Of a DNA stretch of 64,000 nt, positions 42,874-51,231 are shown piece after piece. The position numbers and the translations under genes were made by a program. Every line of letters begins with the position of its first letter. Position 1 is the stretch's first letter. The stretch comes from JAWXCE01 sp033764775. GTDB lineage: Bacteria; Pseudomonadota; Alphaproteobacteria; Rhizobiales; Rhodomicrobiaceae. The DNA is taken from assembly GCA_033764775.1 (NCBI GenBank), contig JANRIQ010000032.1:1-64000 (forward strand), in the 5' to 3' direction. The notes below the pieces were generated by a model. It searched no databases and was not told the DNA's origin. It saw only the letters and a program-made list of their open reading frames with translations.

Positions 42874-43935
42874 CTATCGCCCTGCAGGTCGAATGACTTC
42901 CCACAAAGCTCTAATTGTCAGCATCCACGCTAGTATGACTGCCGCACTGATACCGTACGGCGTTAGAATTGGCACAAACGTAATGCCGTCTTGAACAGCG
43001 TTCTCAACCGTATTCGAAAAACGATAAACATGTTGAAACATGTCGTCCCAGCTAGACGGCAGCAATAACCAAATATTCTCGCCGTTTTGCGCCTCGACAG
43101 ACTTCACATCCGCATCCCATCGGGCGACCTTGCCATCCTTAAGAACTTTCTTGGCAAAATGGATAAGAGCCGCCGCCGGAAAGACAGCGCCGAGAAAAAG
43201 AATAGCGCCGGTTTGGAATCGTGCTGCTGAATTTGTAGGGTCAGGGCGAGCAAATCCAAGCCGCGGCGTTCTGAGCACCCAGTGCTCATCGCGCCAGTTC
43301 CGAGCGTAAAGTTTGAGATAGTGGCTGGCGACGATGAGGAGCAAACTAACGATTGCGAGCGCGATCAGTGAACCTTTGACGGGGTCAGATTTGATAACGA
43401 AGAAGCCTCCCTCGCCGTGATTCTGCGACGCAATCCACATCGAGAGCGCGTAGAGAAACGCCAGACCAGAACATAAAAACCAAATCATCGCCCACCGGCT
43501 CGCCGTGCGGAACCGGTCGAGCACGGTCCGGAGTTGCATTGCGCTGCCGCCAATATATTCCGAAACTGCCTCTGTCACTAGGCGCAGGCCCGGCCAACGA
43601 AGGCCCCCGTACCAGTTTCGCAGGTTTGTCGCCTGCAGTTCGGCGAACTCGCCGGGCGGCGCCTTGCCGTCGAATGACACCGGCACGTATTTGTTGAGCT
43701 CGCGTGCGAGCGCCGCTTCCTGCTGCACCCACTGTGACTTGTTGGCGTTTTCGCTCCAGCAGACGACGACGCATTTGGCGTCGCGGATTTTTTGCTCCAG
43801 AACATCTTTCCAGCGTTGGGCGGTGGCGATTTCATCGTCCCACCAAACGGTCCAGCCGCACGACGCGAAAACGTTCATGACTGCTTCGGCTTTTTCTTTG
43901 TCGGCCCTACTGTAGCTTAGGAATATGTCTGTCAT
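42874..43935 (-). CDS. Membrane-anchored TIR-domain protein
   Basis: 353 residues. Residues 1-130 form a TIR domain: DIFLSYSRADKEKAE, WWDDEIATAQRW, and WSENANKSQWVQQEAAL. Glu73 sits where TIR NADases have their catalytic Glu. Four hydrophobic segments follow (about 149-169, 188-208, 242-262 and 325-345), so TIR faces the cytoplasm. It resembles TIR-effector proteins, but no cyclase, Sir2 or other defence partner is nearby. The GC content is visibly lower than in the neighbours. ATG at 43935 has GGAG 10 nt upstream; starts 12 codons upstream lack a site. It lies 20 bp after a split reading frame on the same strand. Confidence 0.75.
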   Translation of the reverse strand: MTDIFLSYSRADKEKAEAVMNVFASCGWTVWWDDEIATAQRWKDVLEQKIRDAKCVVVCWSENANKSQWVQQEAALARELNKYVPVSFDGKAPPGEFAELQATNLRNWYGGLRWPGLRLVTEAVSEYIGGSAMQLRTVLDRFRTASRWAMIWFLCSGLAFLYALSMWIASQNHGEGGFFVIKSDPVKGSLIALAIVSLLLIVASHYLKLYARNWRDEHWVLRTPRLGFARPDPTNSAARFQTGAILFLGAVFPAAALIHFAKKVLKDGKVARWDADVKSVEAQNGENIWLLLPSSWDDMFQHVYRFSNTVENAVQDGITFVPILTPYGISAAVILAWMLTIRALWEVIRPAGR

Positions 43936-43955
43936 TTGAAATAATCTCCAGTATT

Positions 43956-44420
43956 TTATGGCCGTCGGCACTTCTTCATAAGCGCCTCCGTAAAGACTTC
44001 GCGCAACCTTGACTCCCCGTTCAATGCGTTAAAAACAGCGCGCCCAATGTCGCCCCGTGGCGAAAATTGAAAATTTGAAAGTCTGCAAGCCACAAATACA
44101 GCGTCACCTTCAACATCAAATGTTTCACCCAGGTCCGTCCGTATAAAAGCGTTGTCTGATGTTCCGCATTTGAGATAAATCGACATTTTAAAACTGATCT
44201 TATCCTCAGATGAGCACGCCTCTGTCTTTTCAACTTTGATTTCTTTCAATTGATCTATTCAAAGTTCGCCAACCCGGATTTGCGAGCAAGGATTCGTCTG
44301 CTTGATCATTTGCTCGACGAGCGACGAAAAAAATTCGTCGAGGTATGGGCTGCATCCTTGCGAGGCAACCGGCTTCACCGAAGCAATAAAAGCGAATAAA
44401 AATGCGTAAATAATTTTCAT
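43956..44420 (-). pseudogene. Secreted-protein gene interrupted by an in-frame TGA
   Basis: One frame runs from ATG 44420 to 43956 with a single stop, TGA at 44259-44261 (codon 54). Before it are a signal peptide (about 1-20, MKIIYAFLFAFIASVKPVAS) and 32 residues (ending QIRVGEL). After it 99 further codons, IDQLKEIKVEK to the end ALMKKCRRP, stay open. There are two Cys before the stop and four after, as in an exported Cys-rich protein. Either a pseudogene, two small genes (the second from TTG 44249), or recoding; the sequence following the TGA shows no known readthrough signal. AT-rich, with the TIR gene 20 bp downstream. Confidence 0.5.
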
Positions 44421-44665
44421 TATATTTGTCCCATATTTGATCAATTTGCTCTTAATATACAATCCTGAGAATGGGAATAAATGTTTTACTTTATGCACAG
44501 GATGCAGCGCGTTCAGAACTTTGCATTTAAAATCAGGTGAACCTATGAGCCAGCAAGCCAGTCCGCGCTGCGCCGCCAAGTAAGCCGCCTTGTCTTCACC
44601 CGATTTGCAGTGCAATAAAGCAGCTGGTCACTCAACGATGTAATCCAGCGGAAACGCAAACTGTC

Positions 44666-45847
44666 ATGCGGCTGATCCTCATAACGTTTCTTTCGCTGTT
44701 CGTTGCGGGTTGCTCGAGCCTGCCGCGCACGCCGTTCACGGAGGCGGAGCAGTCCGCCGCGCAAGTCCCCGGCATCGCGAATGCGCGCTTTTACTCGGAC
44801 TCGCCCGCCGAGGCCGTCAACGTCATCCTCAACCGGCCGCAGATGTACGATTTCGCGCGGCGCCAGGGCGCGTTCAACTATCTCGCCCTGTCCGGCGGCG
44901 CATGGGACGGAGCCTACGGCGCCGGGGTGATGAATGGCTGGACAATGCGCGGCGACCGGCCCGAGTTCGCGCTCGTGAGCGGCGTCAGCGCCGGCGCGCT
45001 CATCGCGCCGTTTGCGTTTCTGGGTCCGGAGTACGACGGGGCGATCAGGGAGGCTTTCACCGGCGGTCTTGCGACGAGTTTCGACGGCGGCTTCTTCTCG
45101 CTCCTCGGCGGACAGGACATGCAGCGCGAGACGCTGTTCAATCTCGTCGCGAAATACGTCGACGAGAAGTTTTTGCGCCGCGTTGCGGAGGAGCACGCAC
45201 GCGGCCGCCGCCTCATTATCATGACCGTCAACCTGGATGCGCAACGAGCGGTGATCTGGAACATGGGCGCGATCGCGTCCTCGCGCAGCCCGCGCGCGTT
45301 GCAGCTGTTCCGCGACGTGCTGACTGCGTCCTCCAGCATCCCGGGCGTGTTCGCGCCGACGCGCATCGAGGTGACGGCGAACGGGCGGACGTTCTCGGAG
45401 CTGCATGTGGACGGCGGGGTCATCTCGCCCGTGTTCACGATCCCGGAGTCGTTCATCGTTTCGCCGAACCCGGCCGATGTGAGCAAGGGCGTCAAAGGCA
45501 ATATCTATGTGGTGATCAATTCGCGGCTGGGACCAGAGTTCGAGGTCGTCGAGGCGGGCATCCTGCCGCTCGCGTCGCGCTCGCTATCGACCCTAATCAA
45601 GGCGCAGGCGCGCAGCACGCTGATCGCAACGCTTGAGTTCGCCCGCGCGCGCGGCAGCCGTTTTGCGCTCACCTATATCGACAACGGATTTCCCCGTGAT
45701 CTGAAGCCAGGCTTCAGCGACGTTTACATGAACGCGGTATATAAGTATGGCGAGGAGAAGGGCGCCTCGGCCCGGCTTTGGGCCGATCCGCTTATTTCGC
45801 CGGATCGCTCCGCCTCCCCGCGCAGACTGGAAGCCATCGGCCGATAA
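44666..45847 (+). CDS. Patatin-like phospholipase, lipoprotein
   Basis: 393 residues. A lipoprotein signal ends LSLFVAGC with Cys16. The patatin site has the oxyanion loop SGGAWDGAYGAG (about 76-87), nucleophile Ser108 (GVSAG) and Asp249 (HVDGGV). It should be an envelope-attached lipase or acyl hydrolase. It diverges from the split gene and the TIR gene; the leader of about 245 bp is AT-rich at its left part. It ends 3 bp from the convergent transglycosylase. Because it is exported, a direct link with the TIR gene is not assumed. Confidence 0.85.
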   Translation: MRLILITFLSLFVAGCSSLPRTPFTEAEQSAAQVPGIANARFYSDSPAEAVNVILNRPQMYDFARRQGAFNYLALSGGAWDGAYGAGVMNGWTMRGDRPEFALVSGVSAGALIAPFAFLGPEYDGAIREAFTGGLATSFDGGFFSLLGGQDMQRETLFNLVAKYVDEKFLRRVAEEHARGRRLIIMTVNLDAQRAVIWNMGAIASSRSPRALQLFRDVLTASSSIPGVFAPTRIEVTANGRTFSELHVDGGVISPVFTIPESFIVSPNPADVSKGVKGNIYVVINSRLGPEFEVVEAGILPLASRSLSTLIKAQARSTLIATLEFARARGSRFALTYIDNGFPRDLKPGFSDVYMNAVYKYGEEKGASARLWADPLISPDRSASPRRLEAIGR

Positions 45848-45850
45848 TGC

Positions 45851-47083
45851 TCACCGCAGCCGGGAGAGCAGCTCGGGCGTTGGATACGAATCCGCCGGCA
45901 TGCCGAATTCAAGCTGCATCGCCTTCACCGCCTGCCGCGTCTTCAACCCGATGATGCCGTCGAGCTTGCCCACGTCGAAGCCCCGTCGGGCCAACAACTG
46001 CTGCAGTTCTTTGCTTTGCGCTTGGTTCAGCGGCGTCACCTCGCCATTGCCGCGATTGACCGGCGGGGCGCCGTCCAGCCGCGTCGCCAGATAGGCCGCC
46101 GTCGTCGCATAGACGAACGACTGGTTCCATTCCGTGTAGACCTTGAAGTTGTCGTAGGCGAGGAACGCCGGCCCGTTGCGCCCCATAGGCAGGATAAGCG
46201 AGGCCTTGCGGCCATCGCTCGGGAGGGCGGAGCCGTCCGCGCGCCGCACGCCCCAGCCCGCCCATATGCTGCGCGGATGTTGGATGGCGATGTCCGCTTC
46301 CTGCCACGGCATGCGCTCCGGCGCGCGCACCTCCTCCAGCCATGGCTCGCTGCGGCGCCAGCCCATGCCCTTCAACAGGTTGGCGGTGGAGGCCAAAACA
46401 TCGGGGACGCTGTTGCGCAGATCAACCTTGCCGTCGCCGTCGAAATCCACGCCGTAATTCAGATAATGCGCGGGCAAGAACTGCATCTGCCCGATCTCGC
46501 CTGCCCATGCCCCAATCAGCTCATCCTTGGGAAGCTTGCGCTGGTCGATGATGCGCAGCGCGGCCAGCAGCTCCTCGCGGAACATCGGGCCGCGCCGGCA
46601 GTCGTAGGCGAGGGTCGCGAGCGCGGGGATGATCGGCGTCTTGCCGCTGTTGGCGCCGAAATCCGTCTCAAGCGCCCAGAACCCGGTGATGACGGAGGCG
46701 GGCACGCCGTATTTCTGCTCGATGCGGGCGAATGCGTCGCGATATTTGGCGATGCGGGCTTTCCCCTGGGCCACGCGCCCGGATTTTTCGACCATACGCC
46801 CCGCGAACTCAAGAAACGGCTGGCCGAACACGCCCTGGCCGCGATCTTTGCGGATCACGCTTTCATCGAGCCGCAGGTCGCCGTCCACGCTTGCCAGGGT
46901 CGCGCGGGAGACGCCCGCCGCCGCCGCCTCGCGCTTGAAGCCGCTCAGCCAGCCGTCGAAATCGCCTGTGTTGCGGCAGTTGGCGGGCGCGGGCGTGAAG
47001 CCGGGTTTGGAGGCCGCGTGCGATGCATCGGCCAAAGCCGCTAATACGGCCGCAAGAGCAGTGAGCGTTACGATCGCGCGCAT
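45851..47083 (-). CDS. Lytic murein transglycosylase (MltB-type) with peptidoglycan-binding domain
   Basis: 410 residues. A signal peptide (about 1-24) precedes an SLT_2/MltB domain, with catalytic Glu139 in FWALETDFGANSG and WAGEIGQMQFLPAHYLNYG. The last 60 residues are a PG_binding_1 domain (LLARRGFDVGKLDGIIGLKTRQAVKAMQLEFG, key part GFDVGKLDGIIGLKTRQAV). It cuts glycan strands in the periplasm. No lipobox, so it is probably soluble. It stands alone between the patatin gene and the DUF6644 pair. Confidence 0.9.
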   Translation of the reverse strand: MRAIVTLTALAAVLAALADASHAASKPGFTPAPANCRNTGDFDGWLSGFKREAAAAGVSRATLASVDGDLRLDESVIRKDRGQGVFGQPFLEFAGRMVEKSGRVAQGKARIAKYRDAFARIEQKYGVPASVITGFWALETDFGANSGKTPIIPALATLAYDCRRGPMFREELLAALRIIDQRKLPKDELIGAWAGEIGQMQFLPAHYLNYGVDFDGDGKVDLRNSVPDVLASTANLLKGMGWRRSEPWLEEVRAPERMPWQEADIAIQHPRSIWAGWGVRRADGSALPSDGRKASLILPMGRNGPAFLAYDNFKVYTEWNQSFVYATTAAYLATRLDGAPPVNRGNGEVTPLNQAQSKELQQLLARRGFDVGKLDGIIGLKTRQAVKAMQLEFGMPADSYPTPELLSRLR

Positions 47084-47157
47084 GATGGTCGCCTGTGTCC
47101 GTCGTTCCCCAAGCGTTCGTAATGCGGCGCGCTCCTGGCGAGGTCAAGCGTGAAAGC

Positions 47158-47628
47158 TTAGACATAAGCGATGAGGCGGCCGGCCGCGGCGATGCAAAGC
47201 CACAAGGCGAGAGAGGCGGCGCCGGCGGTTTTGGCGGCGGCGGGTATGGCCGCGCCCGCCGCTATTCCACGGCCGAAAAACGCCTCAAGCGCCAAGGCGT
47301 TCAAAAGCGCGGCGCCGATCAGCGCCATTTTGGCTAGGAACGCCAGATTGCCCGCAAGCGACACGGGCTCGCTCGAAAACATCGCAGCTCCGGAGGCCGC
47401 GATCAAAACGAACGCCGTGATCGCTATCGGCCTCGCGACCGCAAAGACGCTCACCACGCTCGCGCCTTGGAAGGCGCCGAGAAGCCGCAGATCCATGACG
47501 GCGACGGCGGCGAAAAACGCCATGAGCGCGAGAATGTGCGCCGTGTTCGCCGCCGGGTAAAGCCATGCGGAGGTTTTCACCGCCGCGCCGAACGCTGACG
47601 CCTCAAGCGCGTGGAGCCACTCTGTCAT
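47158..47628 (-). CDS. DUF6644 family membrane protein
   Basis: 156 residues with four hydrophobic segments (about 20-45, 55-80, 85-108 and 125-150). The opening MTEWLHALEASAFGAAVKTSAWLYPAANTAHILALMAFFAAV is like DUF6644 (key part TSAWLYPAANTAHILALMAF). Function is unknown. ATG at 47628 shares a base with the stop of the DUF6152 gene (TGATG), so they form a two-gene operon. Confidence 0.72.
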   Translation of the reverse strand: MTEWLHALEASAFGAAVKTSAWLYPAANTAHILALMAFFAAVAVMDLRLLGAFQGASVVSVFAVARPIAITAFVLIAASGAAMFSSEPVSLAGNLAFLAKMALIGAALLNALALEAFFGRGIAAGAAIPAAAKTAGAASLALWLCIAAAGRLIAYV

Positions 47629-47984
47629 CAACGCAGCTGGTAATCCGCGCCGTCAATGGTCAGAAACTCCGCGCGGATCTCCTTGGCGCCGCTCTTGTCC
47701 GGATAGCCGGTTACGGACAGGATTTTACCCACGGCGATTTTGTCGGGCGTCACGCCCCGCGCCTCCAAGCGCGAGACGGGCGCGAGCACGATCACCCATT
47801 CCTCGCTCTTGTAGGCCATGTTGATGGTCGCGTGCGGATTACCGTAATTGACCCGCTGCACCGGCCCGGTCACCTGCAGCTTCTGCGACGCGTCGTAGTT
47901 GCTCCAGCCGTGATGCGCGCGCCCCATGGGCGTCAGCGTGAACACAAAAACAGCGGCCGCGAGGGCCGCGAATAGAATGCGCAT
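47628..47984 (-). CDS. DUF6152 family exported protein
   Basis: 118 residues. A signal peptide (1-23, ending MGRAHHG) is followed by WSNYDASQKLQVTGPVQRVNYGNPHATINM, with the GPVQRVNYGNPHATI region typical of DUF6152. The HHGW at the processed N-terminus could bind a metal, as proposed for related proteins. ATG at 47984 follows AAGGGAG by about 8 nt. It pairs with the DUF6644 membrane protein. Confidence 0.72.
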   Translation of the reverse strand: MRILFAALAAAVFVFTLTPMGRAHHGWSNYDASQKLQVTGPVQRVNYGNPHATINMAYKSEEWVIVLAPVSRLEARGVTPDKIAVGKILSVTGYPDKSGAKEIRAEFLTIDGADYQLR

Positions 47985-48060
47985 GTGACGATCTCCCTTC
48001 ATGCGGCGGGTGCGCCGCAACCTCTGCAACGGATCGGGCGGGCGCCCGGTTCCGCCGTTT

Positions 48061-48375
48061 TCAAGCGCCAGCCTCGATCTGGGCGACCGCTTCGGACATA
48101 AGCCCGTCGAGTTTGGCGCGCACCTCGGCCTCGCTCGCCTTGCCTTTCAAGTCGCCGGCGACCTTGGCGACGACGTCCTCGTCGCCCGGCTTCTCAAAAT
48201 CCGACTTCACGACCGTTTTCGCGTAGTCGTCCGCCGCCGCGCCGGTCAGGCCTAGAAGGCCCGCCGCCCATTGCCCAAGCAGCCGGTTGCGCCGCGCCGT
48301 GGCCTTGAAGCGCAAAGCCTCGTCCTGAGCGAATTTGGCTTCATACCCTTTTTGGCGATCGTCGAACGTGGTCAT
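48061..48375 (-). CDS. ATP synthase inhibitor subunit zeta (DUF1476)
   Basis: 104 residues, all helical. MTTFDDRQKGYEAKFAQDEALRFKATARRNRLLGQWAA (key part DDRQKGYEAKFAQDEALRFK) is the DUF1476 signature. In Paracoccus denitrificans this protein inhibits the F1-ATPase, preventing ATP hydrolysis. ATG at 48375 has TAAGGAG about 8 nt upstream. It diverges from purC. No atp genes are in the window. Confidence 0.92.
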   Translation of the reverse strand: MTTFDDRQKGYEAKFAQDEALRFKATARRNRLLGQWAAGLLGLTGAAADDYAKTVVKSDFEKPGDEDVVAKVAGDLKGKASEAEVRAKLDGLMSEAVAQIEAGA

Positions 48376-48423
48376 TAAAATCTCCTTATGGTGGGCAAGG
48401 GCGCCGGATTGGCCCAAATCTTG

Positions 48424-48453
48424 ATATATGGCGAGGCGACGCCACTTGTTAAG
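48424..48453 (-). promoter_or_regulatory. Possible promoter of the zeta inhibitor gene
   Basis: On the minus strand, CTTAAC (48453-48448) and ATATAT (48429-48424) are spaced 18 bp, close to alphaproteobacterial sigma-70 elements. The predicted transcript would have a leader of about 40 nt before the start at 48375. Confidence 0.3.
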
Positions 48454-48636
48454 CGCGCCGGAGGGATGAAGCGACGCACCGGATGAAAGCCAACGTGAGC
48501 CGGACGATCAAGGAAAATCGCGGTCGGGGGCTGCGGAAGATTGCTCTTGATTGCGACCGGAATTCCGGGAATGTGGTGAGAAGAGGCCGAACGCATGTTG
48601 CGCCCTTCGCTCTGTTTATCGCGTGAGGAACATTTA

Positions 48637-49407
48637 ATGAACCGTCGCCGCCGCGTGTATGAGGGGAAAGCGAAGGTCCTGTATGAAGGACCTGAACCGG
48701 GCACGTTGATCCAGCATTTCAAGGACGACGCGACGGCGCTCAACGGCGCCAAGAACGAGCAGTTCGAGGGCAAGGGCGTCCTCAACAACCGCATATCGGA
48801 GTATCTTTTCACCCGGTTGAACGAAATCGGCGTGCCAACGCATTTCTTGCGCCGGCTCAACATGCGCGAGCAGCTTATCCGCGAGGTGGAGATCATTCCG
48901 CTTGAGGTCGTGGTGCGCAACGTCGCGGCCGGCTCGCTCGCCGCGCGGCTCGGGCTTGAGGAAGGCACGACGCTCCCCCGCTCCATCATCGAGTTTTATT
49001 ACAAAGCCGACAAGCTGAACGACCCGCTAGTGGCGGAGGAGCACATCACCGCTTTTGGCTGGGCGACGCCCAACGAGCTCGACGAGATCATGGCGCTCGC
49101 TCTGCGCATCAACGACTTCATGTCGGGGCTTTTCCTCGGCATCGGCATCCGCCTGATCGACTTCAAGGTCGAGTTCGGCCGCATTTATGAGAACGACATG
49201 GTGCGCATCGTTCTGGCCGACGAAATCAGCCCCGACTGCTGCCGCCTATGGGACATCGAGACCAAGAACAAGCTCGACAAAGACCGTTTCCGCCGCGATC
49301 TGGGCGGCCTGTTGGAGGCTTATCAGGAGGTGGCGCGCCGACTGGGCATACTTGTGGAGAACGTTCCGCCGCCGCCGAAAGGCCCGGTGCTTGTGCAGTC
49401 GAAATAA
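48637..49407 (+). CDS. purC: Phosphoribosylaminoimidazole-succinocarboxamide synthase
   Basis: 256 residues of the usual size. RRRRVYEGKAKVLYEGPEPGTLIQHFKDDATA (key part VYEGKAKVLYEGPE), EVVVRNVAAGS and LGIGIRLIDFKVEFG carry the ATP and CAIR sites. It joins CAIR with aspartate to give SAICAR. ATG at 48637 has GAGG in front; a start 14 codons upstream would add a non-conserved leader. It begins the pur operon; purS follows after 35 bp. Confidence 0.95.
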   Translation: MNRRRRVYEGKAKVLYEGPEPGTLIQHFKDDATALNGAKNEQFEGKGVLNNRISEYLFTRLNEIGVPTHFLRRLNMREQLIREVEIIPLEVVVRNVAAGSLAARLGLEEGTTLPRSIIEFYYKADKLNDPLVAEEHITAFGWATPNELDEIMALALRINDFMSGLFLGIGIRLIDFKVEFGRIYENDMVRIVLADEISPDCCRLWDIETKNKLDKDRFRRDLGGLLEAYQEVARRLGILVENVPPPPKGPVLVQSK

Positions 49408-49442
49408 GCTAACCACGCGCTGAAGCGTTGATCGGAGATGAG

Positions 49443-49688
49443 ATGAAAGCGCGCATCGTCGTGACGCTCAAGAACGGCGTTCTCGATCCGCAGGGCAGGG
49501 CCATCGCCAATGCGCTCGGCCATCTCGGCCTCGACGGCGTGGAGGACGTCCGCGCGGGCAAGTATATCGAGGTGACGCTGAATGAGCGCGACCCGGCCGC
49601 CGCGCGCGCCGCCGTGGAGCGCATGTGTCGCGAATTGCTCGCCAACCCCGTCATGGAGAATTTCCGGTTCGAGCTGGAGGACGCATGA
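49443..49688 (+). CDS. purS: FGAM synthase subunit PurS
   Basis: 81 residues, the usual length. MKARIVVTLKNGVLDPQGRAIANALGHLG and RAGKYIEVTL are typical (key part VTLKNGVLDPQGRAI). PurS bridges PurL and PurQ and helps ammonia transfer. ATG at 49443 is the first usable one. The unknown gene at 49685 overlaps the stop by 4 bp. Confidence 0.95.
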   Translation: MKARIVVTLKNGVLDPQGRAIANALGHLGLDGVEDVRAGKYIEVTLNERDPAAARAAVERMCRELLANPVMENFRFELEDA

Positions 49689-50056
49689 GAACGCGCCTCA
49701 TCGCCTGCGCGCTGCTATGCGTCGCGGCCGCCGATGCGAACGCTCTCGCGCCGCTGGACTGCTCGAAGGGCTTTGACGCGCTCTACCGTGAGGCGGCGGC
49801 GCGCCGCTCGGCCAAATCTTATGAGGCGTCGCCCTGGCGTATCGTCGAGAACGCCGCCGAAAAAGCGGTCTACAGCTTCACCGCCTCCGGCCACTACGCT
49901 CACCCCAGCGTTGTGCGGCGGCAGGTTGTGCAGCGCGGCGACGGCGTATCCATCAACCGCAGCGCTTGCTCATACGCCGACAAGGCGCAGTCCGACAGGC
50001 TGATGGCCGAGTTCGACGCGATGGACGCGCAACTGCGCGCGAAGGCCGGGCGATGA
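49685..50056 (+). CDS. Unknown exported protein between purS and purQ
   Basis: 123 residues, not recognised. A signal peptide (about 1-21, ending DANALA) is followed by a soluble domain with two Cys (DCSKGFDALYREAAARR and SACSYADKAQSDR). It overlaps purS and purQ by 4 bp each (ATGA at both ends), so it is co-translated with purine genes though it would be exported. Cys26 and the Cys near 96 could form a disulfide. The role is unknown. Confidence 0.7.
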   Translation: MRTRLIACALLCVAAADANALAPLDCSKGFDALYREAAARRSAKSYEASPWRIVENAAEKAVYSFTASGHYAHPSVVRRQVVQRGDGVSINRSACSYADKAQSDRLMAEFDAMDAQLRAKAGR

Positions 50057-50724
50057 AGGCGAGCGTCGTCGTGTTCCCCGGCTCGAACTGCGATCGCGAC
50101 GTGGCGCGCGCGCTGCGGCAGGTCTCGGGCACATCGCCGGCGATGGTCTGGCATGGCGACGCCGACCTGCCGCCAAGCGACCTCATCGTGCTCCCCGGCG
50201 GTTTCTCCTACGGCGACTATCTGCGCTCCGGCGCGATGGCCGCCCATTCGCCGATCATGCAGGCGGTGAAGCGTGAGGCGGGGCGCGGCGTGGCGGTGCT
50301 TGGCGTGTGCAACGGCTTCCAGATTTTGACCGAGGCCGGCCTGCTGCCCGGCGCGCTCACGCGCAACGAGGGCCTGAAATACGTGTGCCGCGATGTGCGT
50401 TTAAACGTTGAGCGCGCCGACACGCCGTTCACGCACCGCTATGACGCGGGCGACACGATCCGCATCCCGGTCGCCCACAAAGATGGGTGTTATTACGCCG
50501 ACGACGACACCCTCGACCGGCTGGAGGGCGAGGGGCGCGTTGCGTTCCGCTACGCCGAGGGGACAAACCCGAACGGCTCCCGCCGCAACATCGCCGGGGT
50601 TTACGGCGAAAACCTGCGGGTGCTCGGGCTTATGCCGCATCCCGAGCGCCTGGCCGACGACGCGCTGGGCGGCTCGGACGGCGTCAGGCTTTTCCGATCA
50701 CTGTTTGCTGCGTTCAATGGATAA
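50053..50724 (+). CDS. purQ: FGAM synthase glutaminase subunit PurQ
   Basis: 223 residues of the class I glutamine amidotransferase fold. The nucleophile is Cys86 in LGVCNGFQIL; the His and Glu are in LMPHPERL. FPGSNCDRD at the start is typical. It provides ammonia from glutamine to PurL. It overlaps the unknown gene at 49685, and the acidic unknown at 50740 follows after 15 bp. Confidence 0.96.
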   Translation: MKASVVVFPGSNCDRDVARALRQVSGTSPAMVWHGDADLPPSDLIVLPGGFSYGDYLRSGAMAAHSPIMQAVKREAGRGVAVLGVCNGFQILTEAGLLPGALTRNEGLKYVCRDVRLNVERADTPFTHRYDAGDTIRIPVAHKDGCYYADDDTLDRLEGEGRVAFRYAEGTNPNGSRRNIAGVYGENLRVLGLMPHPERLADDALGGSDGVRLFRSLFAAFNG

Positions 50725-50739
50725 CACGAGGATACGGCC

Positions 50740-51159
50740 ATGAGCTTCGACGACGAAATCGACGAACTGAAGAAGGAGCTGCAGACCGGCAAGCTGGATC
50801 CGGCTCAGCGCAAGGACGCCACCGCCAAACTCAGCGAGAAGCTGAAAGAGATTTTGGCCACCCGGCGGCTGATCTTCGCCGTGGACGTGGAGAACAACGA
50901 GCCGTTCGTGTCCATCAAGCACAGCGCGACGAACGAGCACCTCGCCTCGGTTTTCATCAACGAGGACGCGAGCATCACATTCCAGTCGCCGCTGGCCGCA
51001 AATGACGGCGAAGGGGAGGACGATGAAGAGGAGGATGCGGGCTACTTCCCGAAATATGTCGAATATTATGACGAGGAAGAGTTCCTCGAAGACGTGCCCG
51101 ACATCCTGAAGCACGGCATCGCGGAGTACGAACTCGATCATGAGGCCGACAAGGCTTAG
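50740..51159 (+). CDS. Unknown acidic protein between purQ and purL
   Basis: 139 residues, not recognised. The N-terminal third is a helical, Lys/Glu-rich segment (DDEIDELKKELQTGKLDPAQ), the middle has IFAVDVENNEPFVSIKHSAT, and a strongly acidic patch follows (GEGEDDEEEDAG, about 86-97), then YFPKYVEYYDEEEFLEDVPD. It is cytosolic, with no signal peptide. Being within the pur operon it may act on PurL or PurQ, but nothing in the sequence proves it. An acidic protein of this kind could also be structural or a chaperone. Confidence 0.7.
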   Translation: MSFDDEIDELKKELQTGKLDPAQRKDATAKLSEKLKEILATRRLIFAVDVENNEPFVSIKHSATNEHLASVFINEDASITFQSPLAANDGEGEDDEEEDAGYFPKYVEYYDEEEFLEDVPDILKHGIAEYELDHEADKA

Positions 51160-51190
51160 GTCGGCGCGCCGCCGTCCGCGTAACGCCGTC

Positions 51191-51211
51191 ATGCCCGCGA
51201 AATGCGGGCAT
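51191..51211. repeat. REP-like palindrome upstream of purL
   Basis: The 8-bp arms ATGCCCGC and GCGGGCAT with a 5-nt loop, preceded by GTC and followed by CC, match a palindrome commonly repeated between genes in alphaproteobacteria. It is seen only once in this window. Confidence 0.5.
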
Positions 51212-51231
51212 CCCTCCGCCTCGTGAAATGG

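Noticed and set aside
44259..44261. TGA read as selenocysteine or programmed readthrough in the split secreted-protein gene.
   Set aside because: No stem-loop of the SECIS type and no known readthrough context (such as TGA-CTA) follows; no selenoprotein family matches. Pseudogene or two ORFs are simpler.
44544..44582. A 12-codon ORF (starting ATGAGCCAGC) before the patatin gene.
   Set aside because: Too short to judge, no ribosome-binding site, and no sign of leader-peptide control.
42874..45847. TIR gene plus patatin gene as a CBASS-like defence pair.
   Set aside because: The patatin protein has a lipobox and is exported, it is on the opposite strand, and no nucleotide cyclase or sensor is present.
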